Positions 1 through 8,438 of a stretch of DNA of 64,000 bases are shown here, in pieces. The position numbers and the translations under genes are program-made. The notes under the pieces were generated by a model. That model worked only from the letters and a program-made list of their open reading frames with translations, was not told the origin of the DNA and did not search any database. The stretch's first letter is position 1, and each line of letters starts with the position of its first letter. The stretch comes from an uncultured Chloroflexota bacterium (lineage in GTDB: Bacteria; Chloroflexota; UBA4733): positions 1-64,000 of the forward strand of contig CALBSQ010000412.1 of assembly GCA_937967325.1 (NCBI GenBank). The letters are read 5' to 3'.

Positions 1-419
1 TAGACGTTGTAGGCGACGATTGGCCCCTGCGTCACGCTCACCGGCCACAGCAGCAAGCCGGGGAGCTGGATGGCCGGATTCCACATGAGGTTGACCCCGG
101 TCGGATAGTTGATGCTGACCGTGTACCAGGGATTCTGCAGATGGCCGATGGCGTAGGGTATCCAACGGAGAAACCACATCCCCTGCTCCGGATCGCAGCA
201 GCCGCCAATCCAGCTTGTCTGTGGCGCGAGCCAGGTCTTGCGGAAGAGCAGAATGGCCAACCAGAGGAAGACGACGAGAGCGACCGCGGCCTGCCCCCCC
301 AACGCGCGGACGAGCGCGGACATCCGACCAGCCTGGTCAGCCGTGGAACTCGCGTCCCCGACGGCAGCAACGGGGGCAACGCCGGCGGCCGAGTCGTCGT
401 CTCCCGAGGGCTCGATCAC
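1..419 (-). CDS. Polytopic membrane protein, partial (paralogue of next gene)
   Basis: Only the N-terminal part is present; the gene runs off the window at base 1. The minus-strand frame from GTG 419 stays open and reads VIEPSGDDD, then a hydrophobic segment, then WIGGCCDPEQGMWFLRW and NYPTGVNLMWN. These motifs align with the gene ending at 416, so the two are tandem paralogues. The GTG overlaps the upstream TGA (bases 416-419 read GTGA), which fixes the start and points to translational coupling. The position of the first membrane helix and the aromatic/Cys-Cys loop suggest a GT-C-type membrane glycosyltransferase or a similar envelope-polymer protein. That function is inferred from fold and neighbours only. 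Confidence 0.75.
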   Translation of the reverse strand, partial: MIEPSGDDDSAAGVAPVAAVGDASSTADQAGRMSALVRALGGQAAVALVVFLWLAILLFRKTWLAPQTSWIGGCCDPEQGMWFLRWIPYAIGHLQNPWYTVSINYPTGVNLMWNPAIQLPGLLLWPVSVTQGPIVAYNV

Positions 420-2353
420 GAGCCCGACGCCGACAGCGCCACGACCCGATCGGAGCGATCGACGCTGCGCTGCGACGCGAGAGCGTCCTGGGCGGCAGCG
501 CCGTCCGGCGCCGCGTCATTCGCCACCGCGGGAAGGCGTCGCCAGATGGCGACTCCACCCACCTCCTCTGGAGCCGCGCCGAAGAGGTCGGTGAAGAAGG
601 CCACCATCTGGTCATAGTATTTCATAGGTCCCACGATCACCGCGTCGACGTGGCGGAAGCGCAGGTCCCCTTGGATCGCCTGGCGGGTCGGGGCGTCGAG
701 GATAATCGACGACCCTTTCTCCTGGACGATGTCCATCGCGGTCATCACCGTGTCCGCCGCCGTGTCGTAGAGCGCCGTTCCGTTGGCGTCCGGCACCAGC
801 ATATAGCCGTTGGGCATCCGGAAGGCGTCGCCCGTCTCCGCCTGCCAGAGCATGATGTCGGCGCCACCACCGTCGCGCGTGAGCGGCGCCATCAGGACGA
901 CGCTCCCGTCGGCGATGCCGCTCTGCTGCCAGTTGGTGAAGATCGGCGGGACCGTGGTGCGCGACCACGACGGATACGGCTGCAGTGGGTAGAGCGGCAG
1001 GAGCGCGACGGCCGCCGCTGCCAGCGCAGCAGCGGTCGCCCAAGCGGCGTGCTTCCCTTCGAGAAACGCATCCAGGAACAACGCCAACAGGAGGGCGGCG
1101 CAGAGGTACATGTAGAGGGTGAGGCGGCTGGGCAGGATGTTCTCCATCAACGGCAAGCGGGCCAGCCACGACCAGGGCAGCATGATCGCGGTGACCTTCC
1201 CGCCGACATGCAACGACGGGCCGAGCGAGAGCACGGCGATGCCGAGGCCGACGATGAGGCCAATCCACATGGGAATGCTCCGCCGCAGCCGGAAGGCGAT
1301 GAAGCACAGCAAGATGAGCAGCGGCGCGCCAAGGTAGGCGTTGTCCTCGTGCTCGAAGCCGGTGAAGGTCGCCACGATCTGCTGCGCCGCGGGCGGGTCG
1401 ATCGCCTGCACGGAGGTCGGCACGACAAAGTTCAGCAGGTCGGTGACGTACAGGTTCGGCGGGTGGATGGCGCCGACGAGACGCTCGGCGCCGAGGAATT
1501 GCACCGCCAGCGGTCCGGCCGCCAGCACCGCGAAGGTCACGCCGGCGGCGATCGCCGCCTTGATCAAGTAGGGCAGCCGGGAAAGCACCTGGCGAGGACG
1601 CATGACCACCAGCAGGACGAGCGCGATGCCTCCCGCCAGCCCGGCCATGGCGAGCAGCTCCTCCGCGATGAGCACTTGCGCCACCGCCAACAGCCCCAAC
1701 AGGATGCCCATCCGCACCGGCGGTCGGCGCTGCCGCACGACGACCTCGTCGAACATGATCAGCAGCAGCGGCGGCACGGCGATGAGGGAGAGGTGGGCGT
1801 GCTGCAGCGCCTGGGAGAGCAGGTAGGGGGAGAAGCCGTACAGGGCGCCGCCGACGAAGGGGCCGATATGCCCGCGCGTGAAGCGGCGCAGCGCCAGGTA
1901 GGCGCACCATCCGGAAAGCGCGACGCTCAGCGTGATATAGATGTTGTAGGCCAGCACGGGCCCCAGGGTCACGCTCACCGGCCACATGAGCAGGCTGGGG
2001 AGGGGAATGGACGTGTTCCACATCAAGTTGGCGCCGACCGGATAGTTCACGCTGTAGGTATAGAAGGGGTTGAGCAGGTGACTGGCCGCGTAGGGGACCC
2101 AGCGCAGGAACCACATCCCTTGTTCCGGGTCGCAGCACCAGCCGATCCAGGTCGTGCGCGGCGCCACCCAGGCCCCACGAAAGAGCAAATAGGTCATCGC
2201 CAGGTACGCTGACAGCGCCAGCAGCGACGGCCCGCCACGCGTGCGGAGCCCGCTGCCATTGTTCGTGACAGGCTGCGGCGAATCAGCGGGGGTCGCCGCG
2301 GGCGCCGCGGGCGCCTCGCCGTTGCGCTGGGTCTCCTCCCGCGGCTCGATCAC
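416..2353 (-). CDS. Polytopic membrane protein, GT-C glycosyltransferase-like
   Basis: About 645 residues with roughly ten hydrophobic segments and a C-terminal soluble domain of about 150 residues, the layout of GT-C-type membrane glycosyltransferases. No catalytic motif was firmly identified. I chose GTG 2353 because AGGAAAGGG lies 6 bases upstream, a TATACT hexamer lies at 2387-2392, and the tandem paralogue starts at the same VIEP motif. The frame stays open upstream to 2671, and that extension contains an acetyltransferase-like scrap described separately. The stop overlaps the paralogue's GTG by four bases. Divergent glycosyltransferase genes start at 2841, so a role in surface polysaccharide or glycolipid assembly is likely. 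Substrate unknown. Confidence 0.72.
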   Translation of the reverse strand: MIEPREETQRNGEAPAAPAATPADSPQPVTNNGSGLRTRGGPSLLALSAYLAMTYLLFRGAWVAPRTTWIGWCCDPEQGMWFLRWVPYAASHLLNPFYTYSVNYPVGANLMWNTSIPLPSLLMWPVSVTLGPVLAYNIYITLSVALSGWCAYLALRRFTRGHIGPFVGGALYGFSPYLLSQALQHAHLSLIAVPPLLLIMFDEVVVRQRRPPVRMGILLGLLAVAQVLIAEELLAMAGLAGGIALVLLVVMRPRQVLSRLPYLIKAAIAAGVTFAVLAAGPLAVQFLGAERLVGAIHPPNLYVTDLLNFVVPTSVQAIDPPAAQQIVATFTGFEHEDNAYLGAPLLILLCFIAFRLRRSIPMWIGLIVGLGIAVLSLGPSLHVGGKVTAIMLPWSWLARLPLMENILPSRLTLYMYLCAALLLALFLDAFLEGKHAAWATAAALAAAAVALLPLYPLQPYPSWSRTTVPPIFTNWQQSGIADGSVVLMAPLTRDGGGADIMLWQAETGDAFRMPNGYMLVPDANGTALYDTAADTVMTAMDIVQEKGSSIILDAPTRQAIQGDLRFRHVDAVIVGPMKYYDQMVAFFTDLFGAAPEEVGGVAIWRRLPAVANDAAPDGAAAQDALASQRSVDRSDRVVALSASGS

Positions 2354-2419
2354 GACGCCCTTTCCTATCAGCCATTCGGCGCGCGTAGTATAGCCCGAGC
2401 GCCGGCAGCGGAGGTGGAT

Positions 2420-2566
2420 ATCCCTGTTCGTCAGGATCTCCGCCACCGGCGCTTCACGGTAGCCCAGGCGCCGCCAGAAGGCGCGGCCGTGGGTGCTGAA
2501 GAGGTACAGCGCGAGGAACGCGCGCAGCGCCACCCAGTCGGCCGGGCCGGCTTCACGGATGAGCAG
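2420..2566 (-). pseudogene. GNAT acetyltransferase remnant fused in frame upstream
   Basis: The in-frame extension of the membrane-protein gene encodes a typical GNAT N-terminus (LLIREAGPADWVALRAFL), followed within about ten residues by the typical GNAT C-terminal motif (GRAFWRRLGYRE). The acetyl-CoA-binding core that should lie between them, about 80 residues, is missing. This looks like an acetyltransferase gene with an internal deletion that ended up in frame with its neighbour. It could be translated as an N-terminal extension if a start near 2671 is used, but the better ribosome-binding site is at 2353. Confidence 0.45.
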
Positions 2567-2840
2567 GTCGTCGCGTGTTGGCAGGACCTTTCGCCTGGTA
2601 GGATATCCCCATAGTTCACACCAAGCGTTAAAGTCGCCGGGGACCGGTACCGAACCTGCCGTACCCGCCAAACAGTTACAACAACATTACAGCATGGCGC
2701 GATGTGTGCAGCACGAGCGGCCGTGGTGTATTATCCGCCCGCGTTGCCGGGCGCTTGGTGTTGCCTGGCGCTACAGCGAGCGCCCGGGCGGAAATCGGGC
2801 CAATGTCGGACATCCGGTTGGTGGAAATGCAAGGGCGAGC

Positions 2841-3758
2841 GTGAGTACGGCGGACTCGATGGACGCGGCAAGCGACGGCCGCATCGCCGTCGCCATCCCC
2901 GCCTTCAACGAGGACCGCTTCATCTGCTCGGTCGTGCACAAGGCGCGCCACTATGCCGGCCGGGTCCTGGTTATCGACGACGGATCCACCGACCAGACCG
3001 CCGCCCTGGCGGAGGAAGCGGGCGCCGAGGTGGTGCGCCACCCGCGCAACCTCGGCAAGGCCGGCGCCGTGCGCAGCGCCTTCCGCTGGGCCGCGGGCCA
3101 GGCCTGCGCCGTGCTGGTGCTCCTCGATGGTGACGGGCAGCACGACCCCAGCTCCATCCCCGAGCTGGCCCGCCCCGTCTTGGAGGGGGAGGCGGACATG
3201 GTAGTCGGCACGCGCTTCGGCGCCGTTCGCAGCCGCATCCCCGCCTACCGGCAACTCGGACAGCACGCCCTGACCTTTGCCACGAACGCCAGCTCCGGCC
3301 TGCCGATCAGCGACTCGCAGAGCGGCTATCGCGCCTTCTCCCGGCGCGCCCTCGAGCGCATGCGGCTCTATCAGGACGGCTTCGCCGTGGAGTCGGAGAT
3401 GCAGTTCGTCGCCAAGCAGCATGGACTACGTGTTGTCGAGGTCCCCGTCCACGCTGCCTACGTCGAGCGTGCGAAGCGCAACCCGCTCGCCCACGGGATG
3501 TCCATCATGCAAGGGATACTCTACCTGCTCGAGCGGCAACGCCCGCTGCAGCTCTTCGGCTTCTTCGGGTCGCTCAGCTTGCTCCTCGGCCTCGGGCTGG
3601 GTGTGCACGTGAGCGCGGTGTATGCCCAGACGCAGACCCTGGCGGTCGGCTTCACCCTGCTCACCGTGCTGCTCATCAGCGTCGGCGTCCAAACCGCCTT
3701 CGCTGGTATCCTCCTCCACGCCATCCGCCAGCATCTGCGCGAGCCGCGCGATGCTTGA
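2841..3758 (+). CDS. Family 2 glycosyltransferase, dolichyl-phosphate-mannose-synthase type
   Basis: About 305 residues. The GT-A fold is clear: VAIPAFNED at the nucleotide-binding start, VIDDGSTDQT, and the metal-binding DGDGQHDP motif, then the acceptor-site SDSQSGYRAFSR and a GFAVESEM motif typical of polyprenyl-phosphate glycosyltransferases. Two membrane helices follow at the C-terminus. It probably transfers a sugar from a nucleotide donor to polyprenyl phosphate at the inner face of the membrane. The GTG at 2841 has AAGGG 5 bases upstream; an in-frame ATG at 2859 is the alternative. The gene overlaps the next glycosyltransferase by 8 bases, so the two are co-translated. Confidence 0.87.
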   Translation: MSTADSMDAASDGRIAVAIPAFNEDRFICSVVHKARHYAGRVLVIDDGSTDQTAALAEEAGAEVVRHPRNLGKAGAVRSAFRWAAGQACAVLVLLDGDGQHDPSSIPELARPVLEGEADMVVGTRFGAVRSRIPAYRQLGQHALTFATNASSGLPISDSQSGYRAFSRRALERMRLYQDGFAVESEMQFVAKQHGLRVVEVPVHAAYVERAKRNPLAHGMSIMQGILYLLERQRPLQLFGFFGSLSLLLGLGLGVHVSAVYAQTQTLAVGFTLLTVLLISVGVQTAFAGILLHAIRQHLREPRDA

Positions 3759-4821
3759 GGCGCCAGAGGGGACCGGCTCGTCGCGAGGCCTGGCCCTCGG
3801 CTGGAGCGTGCTGATTGTCTTCTACGATGATGTCGCGGCACTGGCCCGCTGTCTCCAAGCGCTGGAGAAACAGGAATCGGTCGGCGTGGAGACGATCGTC
3901 GTCGACCACCGCGGCGGCCGAGCGCTTGATAGCATCCGGCGGCAGTATCCGAACGTGCGCGTGCTTTCCCCAGGCCGCAATCTCGGCTACGGTGCGGGCA
4001 ACAACCTTGCCGCGAGTATAGCCGGCGGGGACCGCCTCCTCATCCTCAACCCGGATGTCGTGGCACGACCGGACATGCTGCGCCATCTGGACGACGCGCT
4101 GGAGTCGCTACCTCCTTGCTCCCTGCTGACGCCGACGCTGCTCCTGCCCGACGGCGCCGTCAATGCGCAGGGAAACGCGGTGAGCTACGTCGGTCTCGCC
4201 AGTTGCCGCGGGCTCGGCCAGGCCTGTCCGCAAGTGGGCATCCATCGAGTCGCCGCGGCGTCAGGCGCCGCCGTTGCACTCCGACGCGACCTTTTCCGCT
4301 CCTTGGGCGGCTTCGACGAGCGCTTCTTCCTCTACCTGGAGGACACCGACCTCTCGCTGCGCGCCCGGCTGCGCGGTAGTGCCTGCTGGTGCGCGGGGGA
4401 GGCGATCGCGGAACACGACTATTCCTGGGACCTCTCGCCCCAAAAGCTGGGGGACCTCGAGTTGAACCGCTGGCAACTCCTATTAAAGATCTATCGGGGC
4501 CGCACGCTGCTGGCGCTGGCCCCGGGGTTGTTGCTGGCCGAGGCGGCTACCCTGGGCTACGCCGTCTCACGTGGCCCCGCCCATGTTCGCGCCAAGCTGG
4601 GCAGCTACCGGCAACTGTTTCACCTGCGATATGACCTGCTGACACGGCGCCGCGCCGTGCAGGCAACCCGACGAGTTGGCGATGGCCGGCTGCTCGCGGC
4701 CTGTACCTATCGCCTCCCGCTCCAGCAGCCGCTCGGCGGCCGCTGGGCGCGCGTCCTCGAGGTCCTGATAACCCCCATGCTGGCGCTGCCCTACGTGCTG
4801 GCCCGCGCCCTGGCGTCCTGA
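3751..4821 (+). CDS. Family 2 glycosyltransferase, rhamnosyltransferase-like
   Basis: 356 residues. The N-terminus has the GT-A pattern (VLIVFYDD, VVDHRG in place of the usual VVDNxS, NLGYGAGNN), then LILNPDV as the metal-binding region and GGFDERFFLYLEDTDLSLR, which is diagnostic of WbbL/rhamnosyltransferase-type GT2 enzymes. A C-terminal hydrophobic stretch suggests membrane association. The start ATG lies inside the end of the upstream glycosyltransferase gene, and the next gene begins 9 bases after the stop, so three transferases form one operon. It likely adds one sugar to a surface glycan. Donor and acceptor cannot be read from sequence. Confidence 0.87.
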   Translation: MLEAPEGTGSSRGLALGWSVLIVFYDDVAALARCLQALEKQESVGVETIVVDHRGGRALDSIRRQYPNVRVLSPGRNLGYGAGNNLAASIAGGDRLLILNPDVVARPDMLRHLDDALESLPPCSLLTPTLLLPDGAVNAQGNAVSYVGLASCRGLGQACPQVGIHRVAAASGAAVALRRDLFRSLGGFDERFFLYLEDTDLSLRARLRGSACWCAGEAIAEHDYSWDLSPQKLGDLELNRWQLLLKIYRGRTLLALAPGLLLAEAATLGYAVSRGPAHVRAKLGSYRQLFHLRYDLLTRRRAVQATRRVGDGRLLAACTYRLPLQQPLGGRWARVLEVLITPMLALPYVLARALAS

Positions 4822-4829
4822 CCCCACCG

Positions 4830-6020
4830 ATGAAGATCGCGATCGCCACGGCCACCTACCCGCCCTACCAGGGCGGCACGGGGCGCGTCTGCGCCGACCA
4901 GGCGCGGGAGCTTGCCGCGCGCGGCCACCGGGTGACGGTCTATTACCCGCGCACCGGGCGGTCCGGATCCAGAACGTCAGATAATCCCCGCGTGGTCGGA
5001 CTGCGCCCGCTGGTGCGCCTGGGCAACGCGGCGCTGCCGCCCGGCCACCTGGGCATCGAACGGCCCGACCTGCTGCACCTGCACTACCCCTACTACGGCG
5101 GGGGCGACCTCGCCTGGCTCGACGCCACATTGCGGCGGATCCCGTATGTCGTGACCTACCATCAGGACGTGGAACTGCCGGGGCTGGCCGGCGCGGTCGT
5201 ACGGCGACATCACGCCCTCGGCGGTCGGCGCCTACTGGCAAGGGCGCGCCTGGTGATGGCGACGTCACTGGACTACGCCCGTCACAGCCGGCTGGCCCCA
5301 TTGCTGGCCCGCTCGCCTGGCCAGGTAGTCGAGGTACCAAACGGCGTGGACACGACCAGGTTCACGCCCGGCACGGCGCCGGCCGGTGTCCGCCAGCGCT
5401 ACGGCTTCGACAAGTCCCATTTCGTCGTCGCCTTCGTGGGCTCACTGGACCGCGCTCATTACTTTAAGGGCGTGGACGTGCTGTTGCGCGCGATCGCGCT
5501 GCTGGGCGACTGTCCGGTGCGTCTGCTCGTGATCGGTAGGGGATCGCTGCTGCCGGCCTACCAGCGGCTGTCGGGGGAACTGGGCATTGCCGGCCGAGTC
5601 CGCTTCGACGATGCGGTCGATGACGCCGCTCTGCCTGATCGCTGCCGCCTGGCCAACGTGCTGGCGCTCCCCTCACACACCCGCGGCGAGGCCTTCGGCG
5701 TCGTCTTGCTGGAGGCGCTGGCCTGCGGCACGCCGGTGATCGCCAGCGACTTGCCCGGCGTGCGCGCGGTCGTTGCGCGGACCGGCGGCGGCCTGCTCGT
5801 GCCGCCCGGCGATGCGGTCGCGCTGGCCGGGACCATTCGGACGCTCATGTACGACCCTGCTCGGCGCGCCGAGCTCGGCGCCAGTGGCCGCGTGGCTGTC
5901 GAGCGATATTACGCCTGGCCGCGCATCATCGACGAGCTGGAGCGGCGCTACCGGCAGGCCCTCCTCAGGACATCGGTAGGCGCTGGATCGCGCGAGGCGG
6001 GCTGCCCCGCGACCCGGTAA
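4830..6020 (+). CDS. Family 4 glycosyltransferase
   Basis: 396 residues with the GT-B two-domain layout. The N-terminal domain starts MKIAIATATYPPYQGGTGRV, the usual glycine-rich acceptor-domain start. The C-terminal domain carries VAFVGSLDRAHYFKGVDVLL, then PSHTRGEAFGVVLLEALACG, which holds the E-x7-E motif of retaining GT4 enzymes. It belongs to the same operon as the two upstream GT2 genes. The likely role is a retaining glycosyl transfer on lipid-linked or surface glycan intermediates in the cytoplasm. PimB/mannosyltransferase-like specificity is possible but not demonstrable here. Confidence 0.9.
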   Translation: MKIAIATATYPPYQGGTGRVCADQARELAARGHRVTVYYPRTGRSGSRTSDNPRVVGLRPLVRLGNAALPPGHLGIERPDLLHLHYPYYGGGDLAWLDATLRRIPYVVTYHQDVELPGLAGAVVRRHHALGGRRLLARARLVMATSLDYARHSRLAPLLARSPGQVVEVPNGVDTTRFTPGTAPAGVRQRYGFDKSHFVVAFVGSLDRAHYFKGVDVLLRAIALLGDCPVRLLVIGRGSLLPAYQRLSGELGIAGRVRFDDAVDDAALPDRCRLANVLALPSHTRGEAFGVVLLEALACGTPVIASDLPGVRAVVARTGGGLLVPPGDAVALAGTIRTLMYDPARRAELGASGRVAVERYYAWPRIIDELERRYRQALLRTSVGAGSREAGCPATR

Positions 6021-6045
6021 AGTAGAGTGAAGAAAGGTGGGGTCG

Positions 6046-6255
6046 ATGAACCAGGTCAGCCAGGAACACATCGAGCTTGCCCCGACACCCGGTGGCCCGA
6101 AGGCCCGCATCGCGGGCCACCGCATCCGTGTCCAGGATGTGGTCGTCTGGCACGAGCGACTTGGTATGTCGCCGGACGAGATCGTCCATCACTACCCGAC
6201 CATTACGCTCGGCCGCCGCGACAGCAGGCCAACTTCTTGCTACAATCATCCGTAA
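6046..6255 (+). CDS. DUF433 (VapB-like antitoxin) protein, C-terminus truncated
   Basis: 69 residues. The segment RIAGHRIRVQDVVVWHERLGMSPDEIVHHYPTITL is a textbook DUF433 N-terminal half, a small helix-turn-helix domain found in antitoxins. The usual second half (…DVYAALAYYxDH) is absent; after TITL the sequence becomes unrelated and soon stops. The ATG at 6046 is preceded by AGAAAGGTGGGG. No PIN/DUF5615 toxin lies next to it, unlike the complete pair at 54.0-54.7 kb. It is either an orphan remnant of a toxin-antitoxin locus or a minimal regulator. Confidence 0.6.
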   Translation: MNQVSQEHIELAPTPGGPKARIAGHRIRVQDVVVWHERLGMSPDEIVHHYPTITLGRRDSRPTSCYNHP

Positions 6256-6358
6256 CAGCCGGGACCATGTTCGTGTGTCGCCCTCGTTAAGCGCGGTTTC
6301 AACCGTTCCACGTAGGCTGAGCCGGGCGGTCCGTTGGCGCTGCTAGGAAGGCGGGAGG

Positions 6359-7270
6359 TTGGCCACACCGGCGCTCGCCCATTCGTCTCCCCGACGTTCC
6401 TGGAGCTGGCGCGACATCGGCCTGTTCGCCCTGTTTGCCGGACCGAACTTCCTGCTCCTCGCCGTGTTCAGTTTCTGGCCGCTCTTCTACAACGCCTACC
6501 TCAGCCTGGTGGCGTGGGATATGGTCGCGCCGGTGAAAACGCTCGTCGGCTTAGGCAACTACGCCGACCTCTTCCACGACCCGCTGTTCGGGCAGATCGC
6601 CGCCAACACCGCCGTCTTCTGCATCGGCTCGGTCGTGGTCACGCTCCTCCTGGGTCTGGCGCTGGCGTTGCTGCTGAACCAGCGCCTGCGCTTCCGTCAG
6701 GGAGTACGCGCCATCGTCTTCGCCCCCGTCGTGGTGAGCGGCGCCGCCATCGCCGTGGTCTGGTCCTACATCTTCGATCCGGCCTATGGGCTGCTGCGAC
6801 CCGTCTTCGGGCTGGTGGGCCTCGCCGCCCCCCACTGGCTCACGGATACGGCGCTGGCCCTCCCTGCCGTGATGATCGTCTACGCCTGGAAGAACGTGGG
6901 CTACGCCCTGGTGATCTACCTGGCCGGCTTGCAGGCGATCCCGCCCGCCCTGCTGGAGGCGGCGACCATCGACGGCGCCGGGCCCGCCCGACGAACCTGG
7001 GGCATCGTCCTCCCCTTGTTGTCGCCGACGACCTTCTTCCTGACCGTCACCTCCATCCTGGCCGTCTTGCAAGCCTTCGACATCATCCAGGTGCTCACGC
7101 GGGGCGGACCGGTCGAGTCGACCACGACGCTCATCTACGACCTCTACAACCAGGGCTTCGTCGCGTTCAACGCCGGCCGCGCCGGCGCCGACGCCATGGT
7201 GCTCTTCGTGGTCATGCTGGTCGCTACCGTCTTCCAGGTGCGCTACGTCGAGCGACGAGTGACGTATTAG
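6359..7270 (+). CDS. ABC sugar transporter permease, UgpA/MalF type
   Basis: 303 residues with six predicted membrane helices. The conserved EAA loop reads LLEAATIDGAGPARRTWGIVLPLLSP, which contacts the ATPase. This is the first permease of a CUT1-family carbohydrate importer. The TTG start at 6359 is chosen because AGGAAGG ends 7 bases upstream and the protein then begins at the expected distance from helix 1. It is followed by the MalG-type partner and two binding lipoproteins on the same strand. No ATPase gene is present, so a shared MsmX/UgpC-type ATPase encoded elsewhere is implied. Confidence 0.92.
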   Translation: MATPALAHSSPRRSWSWRDIGLFALFAGPNFLLLAVFSFWPLFYNAYLSLVAWDMVAPVKTLVGLGNYADLFHDPLFGQIAANTAVFCIGSVVVTLLLGLALALLLNQRLRFRQGVRAIVFAPVVVSGAAIAVVWSYIFDPAYGLLRPVFGLVGLAAPHWLTDTALALPAVMIVYAWKNVGYALVIYLAGLQAIPPALLEAATIDGAGPARRTWGIVLPLLSPTTFFLTVTSILAVLQAFDIIQVLTRGGPVESTTTLIYDLYNQGFVAFNAGRAGADAMVLFVVMLVATVFQVRYVERRVTY

Positions 7271-7280
7271 CCATCAGCGA

Positions 7281-7434
7281 TCAGGTGTCAGCTATCGGCA
7301 CGCCGCGTGCGGTAAAGAAGCGGATCAGGAGAGGAGCACGGCAGTTGGGACGGGATCGAGTCGCTATCGACCGATTCATGGGTGGCAGGCTGGCGCACGC
7401 GACGACACCATGCGTGCTGATAGCTGACACCTGA
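7281..7434. repeat. Inverted-repeat element between the two permease genes
   Basis: TCAGGTGTCAGCTATC at 7281-7296 is the exact reverse complement of 7419-7434, and pairing continues inward for about seven more bases with one mismatch. The arms enclose about 110 bases without a convincing reading frame. The right arm is followed by GAGCTGACAGCTC, a further small palindrome, just before the downstream start codon. The structure resembles a small MITE/REP-type insertion, or an mRNA hairpin that separates expression of the two permeases. Confidence 0.6.
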
Positions 7435-7450
7435 GAGCTGACAGCTCGTA

Positions 7451-8332
7451 ATGGCCGAATTGCCGTTGCAGGCGCAGGCACGGGGCATCGCGGCGCACCC
7501 GGTTCGACTGGGCGCCCTCACCTGGACGGCGTGCAGCTACGCCCTCATGGCGCTGGCCGTCGTGGTGATGGGCGCCCCCTTGCTCTGGATGGCGACATCC
7601 TCGCTGAAGACGCTCAGCCAGGTCTACGCCTTCCCGCCCGTCTGGCTGCCGCTGCCTCCCCAATGGGGGAACTACGCCGCCGCCTGGCAGGCCGCGCCGT
7701 TTGGCCGCTTTTACGTCAACAGCATCGTGAACACCGGCTTCGGCGCGACGATCAAGCTCAGCAACGCCGTGCTCACCGCCTACGCTCTCGCCTTCCTGCG
7801 CGTTCCTTTCCGCAATGCCCTCTTCATCCTGATGCTCTGCGCGCTCATGGTGCCGCAGGAGATCGCCATCCTCCCCAACTACCTGACCATCGCCACGCTG
7901 CATTGGGTCAACACCTACGCTGGCCTGATCGCCCCGGGCGCCGGCGTCGCCTTCGTCACCTTCCTCTTGCGCCAGACCTTCCTCGCCCTGCCGCGGGAAG
8001 TCATCGAGGCCGCCACAGTCGACGGCGCCGGACACCTGGCCACGCTCCGCCACGTCGTGCTGCCGATGTCGCGACCGGCGCTCGCCACCGCGGCGCTCCT
8101 GCTGGTGGAAGCCAAGTGGAACGAGTTCCTCTGGCCGCTCATCGTCACCAACGCGCAGAATATGCGGACGCTGCCGGTCGGCCTGGCCTTTCTGGCGGAG
8201 CAGGAGACGGTGACGCAGTGGCAGGTGGTGATGGCGGGAACGGTCCTGGTCGTGCTGCCGGTATTGCTGGCCTTCCTGCTGGTGCAGCGCCAGCTCGTGC
8301 AGGGCATCACGGCGGGGGCAATCAAGGCATAG
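7451..8332 (+). CDS. ABC sugar transporter permease, UgpE/MalG type
   Basis: 293 residues with six membrane helices. The EAA loop reads VIEAATVDGAGHLATLRHVVLPMSRP. The N-terminal ALMALAVVVMGAPLLWMATSSLKT is the typical first helix plus periplasmic loop of the MalG family. It pairs with the permease at 6359 to form the membrane channel of a CUT1 importer. The ribosome-binding site is weak and lies within the end of the inverted-repeat element, which may lower its translation relative to neighbours. Binding-protein genes follow after a stable hairpin. Confidence 0.92.
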   Translation: MAELPLQAQARGIAAHPVRLGALTWTACSYALMALAVVVMGAPLLWMATSSLKTLSQVYAFPPVWLPLPPQWGNYAAAWQAAPFGRFYVNSIVNTGFGATIKLSNAVLTAYALAFLRVPFRNALFILMLCALMVPQEIAILPNYLTIATLHWVNTYAGLIAPGAGVAFVTFLLRQTFLALPREVIEAATVDGAGHLATLRHVVLPMSRPALATAALLLVEAKWNEFLWPLIVTNAQNMRTLPVGLAFLAEQETVTQWQVVMAGTVLVVLPVLLAFLLVQRQLVQGITAGAIKA

Positions 8333-8401
8333 GAGCATAATGCAAGGCGTGGCGCGAACCAGCGCTGACGGGCCACCAGCGCGTGACCAAGGCGAAGAGG
8401 A

Positions 8402-8422
8402 GGCCGGGCAGTGTGCCCGGCC
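8402..8422 (+). promoter_or_regulatory. Strong hairpin upstream of binding-protein gene
   Basis: A perfect 9-bp GC-rich stem (GGCCGGGCA/TGCCCGGCC) with a GTG loop sits between the second permease stop (8332) and the binding-protein start (8439), directly before the GGAGG at 8424. It has no U-tract, so it is more likely an mRNA-stabilising or processing element that lets the binding protein accumulate above the permeases than a terminator. Confidence 0.55.
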
Positions 8423-8438
8423 TGGAGGATCGAGCAGC

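Noticed and set aside
215..2212. Long open frame on the plus strand opposite the membrane-protein gene
   Set aside because: Its product is Arg/Gln/Asp-rich low-complexity sequence, the usual mirror of a GC-rich gene on the other strand; the minus-strand gene has clear membrane motifs.
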